This document shows positions 34,941-42,264 of a stretch of 64,000 nt of DNA, one piece after another. Below the pieces are notes generated by a model. That model did not search any database. It worked only from the letters and a program-made list of their open reading frames with translations, and had not been told where the DNA came from. The number at the start of each line of letters is the position of its first letter. Within the stretch, counting starts at the first letter, position 1. The translations under genes were made by a program, and so were the position numbers. Source of the DNA: VSJD01 sp041653875 (GTDB lineage: Bacteria; Verrucomicrobiota; Kiritimatiellia; JAAZAB01); assembly GCA_041653875.1 (NCBI GenBank), contig JBAZEM010000001.1, forward strand, positions 62,001 through 126,000, written 5' to 3'.

Positions 34941-35382
34941 GGTCGAGGGTCAGCGTGTCGTCCACGTCGGCGATTACGGGGATGGCGTTACAGGCGCCCA
35001 CCGTGGCGACTGTGGCAAAAAACGTGTAGGCCGGCACGATGACTTCGTCGCCCATGCCGATGCCCAGCGAGCGCATGGCGGCAATCAGAGCCGAGGTGCA
35101 GGAGTTGACGGCCAGGCAGTGGGGCACGCCGATAAACTTGCCGAACGCTTTTTCGGCCGCCGCCACCTTGCTCGGGCGCGGATTGTAATAGCGGAAGAGA
35201 TGCGGCCCTTTGATATCCTTGGCCGAATTCCTAATGATCGCCGCCATAGTTTTACGCGCGGGCGTCGGGAATTCCCAGAGGTCGAAAACTTCCAGCAGTT
35301 CGTCCACATGAATCTTGGTGGGATAGGACCCCGTCAGTTTGACAGCCTTGGCGCCGCCCTCGATAGCCAGTTGCTTGTCCAT
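34941..35382 (-). pseudogene. DegT/DnrJ/EryC1 (AHBA synthase-type) aminotransferase, 3' part missing
   Basis: From ATG 35382 (preceded by AAGGAGATC) about 147 codons are intact: D-E-L-L-E-V-F-D-L-W-E-F, F-G-K-F-I-G-V-P-H-C-L-A-V-N-S-C-T-S-A-L and E-V-I-V-P-A-Y-T-F-F-A-T-V. These are the N-terminal cofactor-fold motifs of DegT-type PLP enzymes. After I-A-D-V-D-D-T-L-T-L-D-P at ~34950 the protein switches to unrelated sequence and its frame ends at 34651 within the hydrolase. The PLP lysine and the whole C-terminal domain are gone, so it cannot be active. Confidence 0.85.
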
Positions 35383-35396
35383 GATATGATCTCCTT

Positions 35397-35425
35397 GTTT
35401 CCGTTTTCCGCTTTCCGCTTTCCCC
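35397..35425. repeat. Heptad array (GGAAAGC family)
   Basis: Read on the minus strand: GGGAAAGC-GGAAAGC-GGAAAAC-GGAAAC, unit 7, just upstream of the DegT fragment's ribosome site. It is the only array of this word in the window. Confidence 0.65.
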
Positions 35426-35514
35426 AACCTCTGCTTTTCGGCGCCTACTCTACGTTGACGGGGTAAAAACGGCGAATAGACAAAAAAGCATATAATTTGT
35501 ATTATCATGCAATG

Positions 35515-35703
35515 GCCAACCAAGCAACAGGCGTGAATACGAAGGGGTATGGCTGGACCTGGCTGGCGGCGCCGGCGGAGATGCCGGTGCTGGTCAATGC
35601 GACCCGTGCGGTCTGGACGGCGCCGCATTCGAGCCGGAGCGCCCGGCACAGCAATCCATACTGGGTGCTCGATTACAGCCTGTCGGATCTTGGCCTTTGG
35701 TAG
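35515..35703 (+). pseudogene. Truncated AraC-like regulator N-terminus
   Basis: From ATG 35515 62 residues are encoded: T-G-V-N-T-K-G-Y-G-W-T-W, then H-S-N-P-Y-W-V-L-D-Y-S-L-S-D-L-G-L-W and stop. The pattern S-N-P-Y-W-V-L-D-Y resembles the start of an AraC-type sensory (cupin) arm. The stop codon is the first base triplet of a palindromic element (35700-35775), so the gene has probably been cut by it. It is divergent from the broken DegT gene. Weak call; a chance frame is possible. Confidence 0.35.
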
Positions 35704-35775
35704 GGCCCGGCCTCCGGCCGGGCCGGAACGAAGATAAACCGGAAGACGGTCCAGCCGGAGGCTGGACCCTACCAC
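35700..35775. repeat. Palindromic element with TAGGGCC/GGACCCTA ends
   Basis: Two hairpins, GGCCCGGCCTCCGGCCGGGCC and GTCCAGCCGGAGGCTGGAC, lie inside inverted ends GGTAGGGCC/GGACCCTACC. The gap 35383-35812 otherwise holds the heptad array and the truncated AraC-like gene. Confidence 0.75.
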
Positions 35776-35812
35776 ATGAAACATGTTGTAGCCTTTGGCA
35801 GCCTGATTTATC

Positions 35813-36643
35813 TCACCGTCTTCGCAACGCCAGCGACAGGATGAAAAATCCCATGGCCCACAGGACAATGGTGGCGCCGGTGGCTGTGCCCCAGTAGAAT
35901 GAGGTGATCAGCCCCAGGATGCCGGCCAGGGCGCTGACGATCACCGCGCCCAGCACGTAGGCGGTCATCGTGCGCGCCATGTTGCGCGACGCGGCGGCCG
36001 GCACGATCAGCAAAGCGTTGATCACCAGCAGGCCGACCCAGGGAATGGTGACGGTCACCACCAGGGCGACGATCACGGCAAAAAAAGTTTCCAGGCGCCA
36101 GACGGGAAACCCGCGCGCTTTGGCCAATGAGCGATTCAGGCAGGTAAAAAACAGCGGATTAAAAAAAGCCAGCCATACCCCGCCGACAATCGCCAGCAAG
36201 ATCGCGAGCCGCAGAATCTCGAAGGGGGCGATCGTCAGTAAATCGCCGATCAGATAACGGGAATAGCGCGCAAACCCCCCGCCCCGCGAGAGCAGGACCA
36301 CGCCCAACGCCACGGCAAACGCCATCATGAGCGCGATGACCGTGTCGGTCGAGGCCGAACTATACTGGCGCAGGATGGAGACGAGAAGGGCCAGCGCTGT
36401 GGCAAAGGCCAGCATGGCCCAGAGCGGGTCGGCCAGCCCCGCCAATGCGCCGATGGCGATGCCCGTCAGGGCCGCATGGCCGATGGCGTCGGAAAAAAAC
36501 GCCATCTGGTTGTTGATGACTAAGCACCCGATCAGCGCGAAAAGCGGCGCGATCAGGAGGACGGCCAGCAGGGCGTTCTGCATGAAAGCGAACTGCGCCC
36601 ACTCGAACGGCAGGCGCGCGATGATGTGATGCCAGAAAGACAT
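35813..36643 (-). CDS. Metal ABC transporter permease (ZnuB/MntB type)
   Basis: 276 residues with about eight membrane segments. The family sequence S-D-A-I-G-H-A-A-L-T-G-I-A-I-G (about 52-66) and the loop G-L-L-V-I-N-A-L-L-I-V-P-A-A-A-S-R-N-M-A (about 205-224) match ZnuB-type permeases. It is the last gene of znuA-znuC-znuB order on the minus strand. The metal (Zn or Mn) is not certain. The gap to the ATPase gene is filled by three different word arrays. Confidence 0.92.
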   Translation of the reverse strand: MSFWHHIIARLPFEWAQFAFMQNALLAVLLIAPLFALIGCLVINNQMAFFSDAIGHAALTGIAIGALAGLADPLWAMLAFATALALLVSILRQYSSASTDTVIALMMAFAVALGVVLLSRGGGFARYSRYLIGDLLTIAPFEILRLAILLAIVGGVWLAFFNPLFFTCLNRSLAKARGFPVWRLETFFAVIVALVVTVTIPWVGLLVINALLIVPAAASRNMARTMTAYVLGAVIVSALAGILGLITSFYWGTATGATIVLWAMGFFILSLALRRR

Positions 36644-36656
36644 GTTAAAGAAACGT

Positions 36657-36774
36657 TAATGGTTGATGGTCAATGGTCGATGGAAGGAGTAATTCGTTCC
36701 TTGTTCTTGGTTCCTCGTTCTTCGTTCTCCATTCGACGTTGGGCGTTCGGCGTTGAGCGTTGGACGTTTGCTTC
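36657..36774. repeat. Three different word arrays in tandem (ATGGTC, GTTCTTG and GACGTTG families)
   Basis: 36657-36683: ATGGTTG-ATGGTCA-ATGGTCG. 36691-36730: TTCGTTC-CTTGTTC-TTGGTTC-CTCGTTC-TTCGTTC. 36731-36774: CGACGTT-GGGCGTT-CGGCGTT-GAGCGTT-GGACGTT-TGCTTC. All are 7-base units. The last array runs into the ZnuC stop codon. Confidence 0.85.
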
Positions 36775-37624
36775 ATTCTTTCTTTGCGATCGCGCACGCC
36801 TCGTGATCGAGCGGACGCTCGGTCCGGGTTTCCATTTGCTGAATGGCGGCGTTGGCCAGGTCGATGCCGAATGTCTGCCGAATACACGGGCCGGCGAGCG
36901 CCTCACGCGGCGATCCGTCGCAGAGAATGGCGCGGTTCAAGAAAATTATGCGGTCGGCAAAACGGGCCGCCGTCGGGACATCGTGCGAAACGAGCAGGAT
37001 CGAAAGATCGAAGGTCCGGCGCAATTCGGAAACCATGCGATAGAAAAGGTCGATGCCCGTGGGATCCACGCCCGATACCGGCTCGTCCAAGAGCAGGAGG
37101 TCGGGGACCGGCGTCAAGGCCAGGGCCAGCAGAACTCGTTGAAGCTGCCCGCAGGAAAGTTGGCCCAGACGTTGCTCGATCAGAGCATGGGCGTTGACCA
37201 CAGCGAGCATGTCCAGGGTTTTTACGCGGGTCGCGGCGGAATGGCCCAGCCAGACCGGGCGATGCGTCAGGGCGCCGGCAAACAGATCCAGCACGGTGAC
37301 CGGCGCCAAGGCGTCGATATCGAGCTTCTGGGGCACATACCCGATGCGCGGATTGATAAAACGCTCCTCGCTGCCCGCATGGACGAAATGGAGCGAGCCG
37401 GTATGGGGCAATTCGCCCAGCATGGCGCGGAACAACGTGGTTTTTCCGGCGCCGTTCGGGCCAAGGAGCACGGTCAGTTCGCCGCAATGAACGTGCAGAT
37501 TGATGGCTTCCAGGATTGCCGCGCCGTTCAAGGTTACGCCGAAATTGACCAGCCGCGTGCAGCACCCCCCGCAGGAGTGGGCCGCGTTGCTTGAGGTTTG
37601 TTGGTGTTGGATCGTTGACAGCAT
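36773..37624 (-). CDS. Metal ABC transporter ATP-binding protein (ZnuC/MntA type)
   Basis: 283 residues from ATG 37624 (a GTG lies 9 bases upstream). Walker A LLGPNGAGKTT (about 53-63), signature L-S-C-G-Q-L-Q-R (about 150-157), Walker B L-L-L-D-E-P-V-S-G-V-D, switch V-S-H-D. The N-terminus bears Cys/His (AHSCGGCCTRL), a possible metal-sensing feature that is not common in ZnuC. Drives metal import with the permease. The stop codon is part of a heptad array. Confidence 0.92.
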   Translation of the reverse strand: MLSTIQHQQTSSNAAHSCGGCCTRLVNFGVTLNGAAILEAINLHVHCGELTVLLGPNGAGKTTLFRAMLGELPHTGSLHFVHAGSEERFINPRIGYVPQKLDIDALAPVTVLDLFAGALTHRPVWLGHSAATRVKTLDMLAVVNAHALIEQRLGQLSCGQLQRVLLALALTPVPDLLLLDEPVSGVDPTGIDLFYRMVSELRRTFDLSILLVSHDVPTAARFADRIIFLNRAILCDGSPREALAGPCIRQTFGIDLANAAIQQMETRTERPLDHEACAIAKKE

Positions 37625-37669
37625 GACAGCCACAAGAGTGCGCGATTAAGCGCCGATTTTCAAACGATT

Positions 37670-38716
37670 TTAATACACCAAATTCTTATTCCGTCGTCCG
37701 TCGTCCGTCGTCCGTCGTCTGTCGTCCGTCGTCTGTCGTCCGTCGTCTGTCGTCTGTCGTCCGTCGTCCGTCATCTGTCGTCCGTCGTCTGTCGTCCGTC
37801 GTCTGTCGTCTGTCGTCCGTCGTCCGTCGTCCGTCATCTGACGCCCCAGCGCCTCTTCCAATGTCCGCAAGTTGCTCTGCATGATGGCTATGTAGGCATC
37901 CGGCGTCATCGGGCCGGTGACAACGGGATCCAAGCGGTGCACGGTGGCGCCGGTTTCGCGGGCGATAGTCTCCGCCGCTTTGGCCGAATACTGGGGCTCG
38001 GCAAAGATGGCTTTGACGCCGGTCTGTCTCACGAGGGTTATGGCCTGGGCCAGTTCGCGGGCGCTCGGTTCCGAGCCCGGCTCGCGCTCGACCACGGCCG
38101 CCACGGTTAACCCGAATTCCCGGGCGAAGTAGGGGAAGGCCTCGTGAAAAGTGACGATGGCGCGGGTCTTGACGCTCCGCAGTCCCGCATGCATGGCGGC
38201 GCGGAGCGTGTCGAGTTTGGCGAGATAGGCGGAGGCATTCTTGCGATACAAGGCGGCGTGATCCGGATCGAGTTTGGCCAAGCCGGCGGCGATCGTTTCA
38301 ACCTGTTGCATGTGCGCGGTGACGCTGACCCATACGTGCGGGTTGACAACGCCCGCCGTGGAGATCAAGGCGATCCCGTCGCTGGCCTGGATAAGCTTGA
38401 GCCGCGGAACCTGCCCGACAGCCTTATCCATAAAGGACTCCATCCCCGCGCCGTTGACGATGAAAATATCGGCTTTGCTTAGGATGACCAGGTCGCCCGG
38501 CGTCAACTGGTAATCGTGCAGACAGCCGGTCAGCGGACGGGTCATGTTGACGACCTCAACTCCCGGGATGTCCCGGGCCACATTGAGCGTTGCTATGTAG
38601 ATGGGATAAAACGAGGTGACGATTCTTGTCTCGGCCGCGCTTGTGCCGCCGGCCATGGAAAGAAGGCCGGCGGCAACTATTGCCGGCAACCATCGAAATG
38701 ACAGCCAAGTATGCAT
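37670..38716 (-). CDS. Metal ABC transporter substrate-binding protein (ZnuA/SitA type) with repeat-derived tail
   Basis: 348 residues from ATG 38716 (MHTWLSFRWLPAIVAAGLLS signal peptide). Cluster A-I pattern: SFYPIYIATLNVA (about 35-47), L-H-D-Y-Q-L-T-P-G-D (a His metal ligand at ~66), N-P-H-V-W-V-S (His at ~124) and T-F-H-E-A-F-P-Y-F (His ~188), consistent with Zn/Mn ligands. The family ends near residue 290; residues ~293-341 are a translated 7-base word array giving repeated T-D-D-G-R-R. That tail is not expected in the family and is probably unstructured. Confidence 0.9.
   Translation of the reverse strand: MHTWLSFRWLPAIVAAGLLSMAGGTSAAETRIVTSFYPIYIATLNVARDIPGVEVVNMTRPLTGCLHDYQLTPGDLVILSKADIFIVNGAGMESFMDKAVGQVPRLKLIQASDGIALISTAGVVNPHVWVSVTAHMQQVETIAAGLAKLDPDHAALYRKNASAYLAKLDTLRAAMHAGLRSVKTRAIVTFHEAFPYFAREFGLTVAAVVEREPGSEPSARELAQAITLVRQTGVKAIFAEPQYSAKAAETIARETGATVHRLDPVVTGPMTPDAYIAIMQSNLRTLEEALGRQMTDDGRRTTDDRRRTTDDGRQMTDDGRQTTDDGRQTTDDRRRTTDDGRRNKNLVY
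37691..37840. repeat. Long heptad array in the ZnuA-like gene 3' end (CCGTCGT family)
   Basis: About 21 copies of CCGTCGT/CTGTCGT with a few CATCTGT variants, unit 7, strictly head-to-tail and read through as protein. It is the longest array in the window. Confidence 0.95.
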
Positions 38717-38812
38717 GCCTCGTATATTAAACGGATTGTGTGGCGCTTGCAATAAAATGAAATTTCTATGCTTGTCAACCGGCGCAATCTCGTGAAATAA
38801 TTATGTTGTTCG

Positions 38813-39052
38813 ATGTTAAGGAATTTTCCGCCATTGGCGGATCCGCCTTCGGCGGAACACCGGCTATTCTGTCCGAAGATAGCCGACATAAAGTCGGCTC
38901 TACATGGAACAGTTGCGGCGTTAGCCGCCTAACTTGATGTATAGGAAATCCAAACCCGCCGGGTCAGGGGACCCGGCCTACAATACTGTAGGCCCGGTGC
39001 CCTCACCGGGCGTTATGAAAAAGCCGCCCCGCTGCGGGGCCTAACTTGAACG
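38813..39052. repeat. REP-like hairpin cluster
   Basis: Palindromes GGCGGATCCGCCTTCGGCGG (38834-38853), the REP-like GGCCCGGTGCCC with inverted parts (38990-39010), and CCGCCCCGCTGCGGGGC (39021-39040) fill the gap between znuA and rsmD (38717-39091). No gene is seen. Confidence 0.6.
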
Positions 39053-39091
39053 GACGGCGGGACGAATTCCAATTTCGATCGGAGTTGCGGC

Positions 39092-39823
39092 ATGGCCATT
39101 CGTATTACAGCCGGGGAGTGGCGGGGGCGCCAAATCAAGGTGCCGCGCGGGGACGTGCGCCCGGCCCAGGACCGGGTGCGGCTGGCGGTTTTTTCGTCGC
39201 TGGCTGACCGGGTGCCCGGCGCCCGGGTTCTGGATCTGTTCGCCGGCACAGGGGCTTATGGGCTGGAGGCCTTGAGCCGCGGCGCCGCCTCGGTTACCTG
39301 GGTTGAAAACGACCACCGCGTCCTGGAGGTGTTGCGCGAGAATGTCGAATCCCTCTGCGCTCCCGACATAATTGGCCGATTGCAGGTGGGTGTGGATGCG
39401 GTTCGGCGGAACCGCGAAGGGCCGTTCTCTCGAACGGCCGCTACACCTGAATATCCCGGCCTTATGCATGGCCGGAGTGCAGTCGTCGTATCCGCGGACG
39501 CCCTGCGCTTCCTGGAGCGGGGTGGGGGCGGCGCGCCTTATGACCTGATTTTTGCCGATCCGCCCTATGACCGGGACGGCGGCTGGTTGAAAAAAATCTT
39601 GTCTGCGCTGACCGGGCGGTCTATCTTAAAAAGCAGTGGATTACTGGTCATGGAGCAATCCGTGCATGTTCCGGCGGTAACCCGGGCGGGCTGGCAACAA
39701 CTCAAGCGCCGGGTTTATGGTGAAACGCAAATCGACTATATGGCGGCGTTGCCGCCGGAGGTCCGCAGTCAGAGGTCGGAGGTCAGAGACCCGAACGCAG
39801 TTGCAGATCAGGAGTCAGGATGA
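39092..39823 (+). CDS. rsmD: 16S rRNA (guanine(966)-N2)-methyltransferase RsmD, carrying an inserted repeat
   Basis: 243 residues, longer than the usual ~185-190. R-I-T-A-G-E-W-R-G-R opens; V-L-D-L-F-A-G-T-G-A-Y-G-L-E-A-L-S-R-G (about 48-66) is the SAM loop; catalytic D-P-P-Y is at ~165-168 (FADPPYD). Between the second substrate strand and S-A-D-A-L-R-F-L a stretch of ~26 residues (about 103-128) is encoded by two REP-like hairpins (39398-39475) inserted in frame. The last ~20 residues (RSQRSEVRDPNAVADQESG) are a heptad array. It overlaps coaD by 4 bases. Confidence 0.92.
   Translation: MAIRITAGEWRGRQIKVPRGDVRPAQDRVRLAVFSSLADRVPGARVLDLFAGTGAYGLEALSRGAASVTWVENDHRVLEVLRENVESLCAPDIIGRLQVGVDAVRRNREGPFSRTAATPEYPGLMHGRSAVVVSADALRFLERGGGGAPYDLIFADPPYDRDGGWLKKILSALTGRSILKSSGLLVMEQSVHVPAVTRAGWQQLKRRVYGETQIDYMAALPPEVRSQRSEVRDPNAVADQESG
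39398..39475. repeat. REP-like hairpins inside the rsmD coding region
   Basis: GCGGTTCGGCGGAACCGC (39398-39415), GCCGTTCTCTCGAACGGC (39421-39438) followed by CGCTACACC, and CCCGGCCTTATGCATGGCCG (39454-39473). The first two are the same units found between genes at 28094, 33213 and 60420. The length preserves the reading frame. Confidence 0.85.
39760..39820. repeat. Heptad array in the rsmD 3' end (CAGAGGT family)
   Basis: GGTCCGC-AGTCAGA-GGTCGGA-GGTCAGA and a decayed GTTGCAG-ATCAGGA-GTCAGGA. It makes up the C-terminal tail of RsmD and overlaps the coaD start. Confidence 0.7.
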
Positions 39824-40320
39824 AAAGGATGGCGGTTTATCCGGGCACGTTCGATCCGCTGACCCTGGGTCACGTGGATGTCGTGCATCGCGCCGCGCGG
39901 CTGTTCGATCGGTTGATCCTGGCGGTGGCGGTTAGCGCGCGGAAAGACACCCTGTTTTCGATCGGGGAGCGCATGGCGATGGCGCGCAGTCTGGCGGCGA
40001 GCATGCCGAATGTGGAGGCGGTCGAGTTCAACGGCCTGCTGGTGGACTATGTCCGGCAAATCGGCGCGCGCGTGATCATCCGCGGCTTGAGGGCGTTTTC
40101 CGATTTCGAGTATGAGTTTCAGATGGCCTTGACCAACCGTAAAATGGCGCCGGATGTGGAGGTCCTGTTCATGATGCCGCGCGAAAGCTACAGTTACATC
40201 AGCTCCAGCGTGGTGCGTGAGATTGCCGCCCTGGGCGGGGATACCGGCAAGTTTGTGCCAAGCTTCGTTCATGAGGCGTTGAAACAGAAATTTGGGCATG
40301 GTTCAACGGTTCACGGTTGA
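39820..40320 (+). CDS. coaD: Pantetheine-phosphate adenylyltransferase
   Basis: 166 residues. MKRMAVYPGTFDPLTLGHVD is the textbook start; T/H-x-G-H is the nucleotidylyl transferase site (G-T-F-D-P-L-T-L-G-H, about 9-18). S-A-R-K-D-T-L-F-S (about 37-45), R-G-L-R-A-F-S-D-F-E-Y-E (about 89-100) and Y-S-Y-I-S-S-S-V-V-R-E follow. It makes dephospho-CoA from phosphopantetheine and ATP. The final residues GHGSTVHG are encoded by the beginning of a word array, so the last residues differ from the family. Confidence 0.97.
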   Translation: MKRMAVYPGTFDPLTLGHVDVVHRAARLFDRLILAVAVSARKDTLFSIGERMAMARSLAASMPNVEAVEFNGLLVDYVRQIGARVIIRGLRAFSDFEYEFQMALTNRKMAPDVEVLFMMPRESYSYISSSVVREIAALGGDTGKFVPSFVHEALKQKFGHGSTVHG

Positions 40321-40446
40321 TGACGCGCGGCGCGTCACAGGTAGGTTTATGGCGCGTGACGTGTCATTCACGGTTGGGTTTTATCCAAAATCCGACAACC
40401 TTGTAACCGTGAACCGTTGAACCGTGAACCGTGAACCGTTGAACCA
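40299..40446. repeat. Opposed word arrays around the coaD stop (ACCGTGA family)
   Basis: 40299-40320: GGTTCAAC-GGTTCAC-GGTTGA. 40404-40446: ACCGTGA-ACCGTTGA-ACCGTGA-ACCGTGA-ACCGTTGA, units of 7 and 8. The arrays are mutually complementary and flank a small palindromic stretch (GCGCGGCGCGTCAC). Confidence 0.85.
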
Positions 40447-40479
40447 TGCCGATTTTTTCCTTGCGCGGAGGGCGGTTTT

Positions 40480-40950
40480 ATGAAAATCGAAACCGGCCAG
40501 GTGCGTTTGCGTCCCAGGAAGTTCACCGGCACGGAGCCGGCGGCCATCCTGGAACTGGACCGGGAGACCCAATTCCAGGTGGTCGGCGATGTGCGCTATG
40601 CGCTGACCGCCCAGCGCTTTGATACCGACCTGCTGGTGCGCGGCGTGCTGGAAGTGGATTTCCGCGGCCGTTGTGCGCGGTGCGGCGAAGAAATCGTCCG
40701 GACTGTTCGGGACGGGGCCTTTACGAACTCGTATCCGTTGAGCGCCGCCAATGAATTAATAGACTTGACCGCCGATATTCGCGAAGCTATTCTCCTCGCT
40801 CTTCCGATGAATTTTTTGTGTTCGGAAGAGTGCCGGGGGGTGTGTCTCCAGTGCGGGGCTAATTTAAACAAGGCGCCCTGCGCTTGCGGCAAGCTGCGCC
40901 AAGCGACCCCGTGGGGCATGTTGGATCGATTGAAGATTGAGCGAAAATAG
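40480..40950 (+). CDS. DUF177/YceD family protein
   Basis: 156 residues. Contains V-D-F-R-G-R-C-A-R-C-G-E-E (about 57-69) and a second cysteine pair C-R-G-V-C-L-Q-C-G (about 122-130), the zinc-ribbon-like motif of this family. It is the regular neighbour of rpmF and plsX. Its suggested role in 23S rRNA or ribosome maturation comes from homologues, not from this sequence. Confidence 0.93.
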   Translation: MKIETGQVRLRPRKFTGTEPAAILELDRETQFQVVGDVRYALTAQRFDTDLLVRGVLEVDFRGRCARCGEEIVRTVRDGAFTNSYPLSAANELIDLTADIREAILLALPMNFLCSEECRGVCLQCGANLNKAPCACGKLRQATPWGMLDRLKIERK

Positions 40951-40975
40951 CGCGGGGACAGCCGCAACATCCATT

Positions 40976-41021
40976 GATTGCGGATTTTAAATCGGAAATC
41001 AGAAATCGTAAATCAGAAATT
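40976..41021. repeat. Heptad array (AAATCAG family)
   Basis: AAATCGG-AAATCAG-AAATCGT-AAATCAG-AAATTC, unit 7, between the DUF177 gene and rpmF. Confidence 0.8.
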
Positions 41022-41076
41022 CAACCAACCATTCCCGATCGGCGCGCTTGCGCGCGGACCGGGGGGGAGATACACA

Positions 41077-41259
41077 ATGGCGGTACCGAAAAGAAAAACG
41101 TCGAAAAGCAGGATTCGTATCCGCAAGCGGTCCCATAAAGAGACCTTGATTGCGACGCAGGCGTGTCCCAACTGCGGCGAACCGCATCAGCCGCACCGGG
41201 TCTGTCCTTCGTGCGGTCAATACAACGGACGCCAGGTCCTGACCATCGTTGCCAAGTAA
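41077..41259 (+). CDS. rpmF: 50S ribosomal protein L32
   Basis: 60 residues from ATG 41077: A-V-P-K-R-K-T-S-K-S-R-I-R-I-R-K-R-S-H-K is the L32 start. Cysteines in C-P-N-C-G-E-P-H (30-37) and C-P-S-C-G-Q-Y (45-51) form the zinc site. The earlier frame from 40978 is rejected because it runs through the heptad array. The GGGGGGAGA ribosome site is 7 bases upstream. plsX follows after 6 bases. Confidence 0.97.
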   Translation: MAVPKRKTSKSRIRIRKRSHKETLIATQACPNCGEPHQPHRVCPSCGQYNGRQVLTIVAK

Positions 41260-41265
41260 CTGCTT

Positions 41266-42264
41266 ATGCATATTGCCGTAGATGCCATGGGCGGGGATTT
41301 TGCGCCCCGCGAGATTGTCCGCGGAGCGGTCGAGGCGGCGAGGTCCTTGCCGGGCTTGGATAAGATCACGCTGGTCGGTGATGAGGCGGCTATCCGCCGG
41401 GAATACGCGGCCTGCGGCAAGATTCCCGGTATTCTGAATATTCTGCATGCCGCGGAAGCCGTGGGTATGGAGGAAAGCCCGGCCTACGCCATCCGCCGCA
41501 AGAAAGACAACTCCATCAGCCGGGCCGTCGATCTGGTCAAAAAAGGCGACGCCAACGCCATGATTTCCGCCGGCAACACGGGCGCCGTGGTGGTGGCCGC
41601 CACGTTGAAATTGCGCACCCTGCCGGGAATCGATCGTCCCGCCATCGCCACCATCATGCCGACGCCGGAAAAGCCCTTCGTGCTGATCGATGCCGGCGCG
41701 AATACCGATTGCTCCGCGCAACTGATGCTCCAGTTCGCCGTGATGGGCCATATTTACGCGCAGAAAATTCTGGGGCGCCCCAATCCCCGCGTCGGGCTGA
41801 TGAGCGTCGGGACGGAGGAATCCAAGGGCAACGAGATCACCAAGGAGGCGTTTCGCCTGCTCGGCGAATCCAAGCTCAATTTTTACGGCAATATCGAGGG
41901 CCATGATCTCTACAAGGGCCATGTGGATGTGGCCGTCTGCGACGGGTTCGTGGGCAACGTCGTCCTGAAGACCAGCGAAAGCGTCGTGCATGCCGTCGGA
42001 CGTTGGATCAAGCAGGAATTCGGCCGCTCGCCGATTCGCATTCTCGGCGCGCTCTTGCTGACCCATGCGCTCAAGGACATGAAAAAGCGGATTGACCCGG
42101 ACCTCAGCGGCGGCGCTCCGCTCCTGGGCGTGAACGGGGTGTGCATCATCTCGCATGGCAGCGCCAGCGCGCGCGCCATCTACCACGCCATCCGCGTGGC
42201 GCGGGATTCCGTCAACTACCGGATCAACGAGTTGATTACCCAGACGATCGGCGGAGGCTTATGA
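41266..42264 (+). CDS. plsX: Phosphate acyltransferase PlsX
   Basis: 332 residues. MHIAVDAMGGDFAPREIVRG is the family start; S-A-G-N-T-G-A (about 103-109), D-A-G-A-N-T-D-C (about 143-150), and E-G-H-D-L-Y-K-G (about 211-218) follow. It makes acyl-phosphate from acyl-ACP for glycerolipid synthesis and is peripheral to the membrane. Its stop overlaps the fabH start (ATGA), the usual coupling. Confidence 0.97.
   Translation: MHIAVDAMGGDFAPREIVRGAVEAARSLPGLDKITLVGDEAAIRREYAACGKIPGILNILHAAEAVGMEESPAYAIRRKKDNSISRAVDLVKKGDANAMISAGNTGAVVVAATLKLRTLPGIDRPAIATIMPTPEKPFVLIDAGANTDCSAQLMLQFAVMGHIYAQKILGRPNPRVGLMSVGTEESKGNEITKEAFRLLGESKLNFYGNIEGHDLYKGHVDVAVCDGFVGNVVLKTSESVVHAVGRWIKQEFGRSPIRILGALLLTHALKDMKKRIDPDLSGGAPLLGVNGVCIISHGSASARAIYHAIRVARDSVNYRINELITQTIGGGL

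Noticed and set aside
37691..37840. CRISPR-like array
   Set aside because: Direct 7-base tandem words without unique spacers of constant length; no cas genes nearby.
38717..38770. Zur/Fur box before the ZnuA-like gene
   Set aside because: Only weak AT-rich similarity (GAAATTTCATTTTATTGC); no clear inverted repeat.
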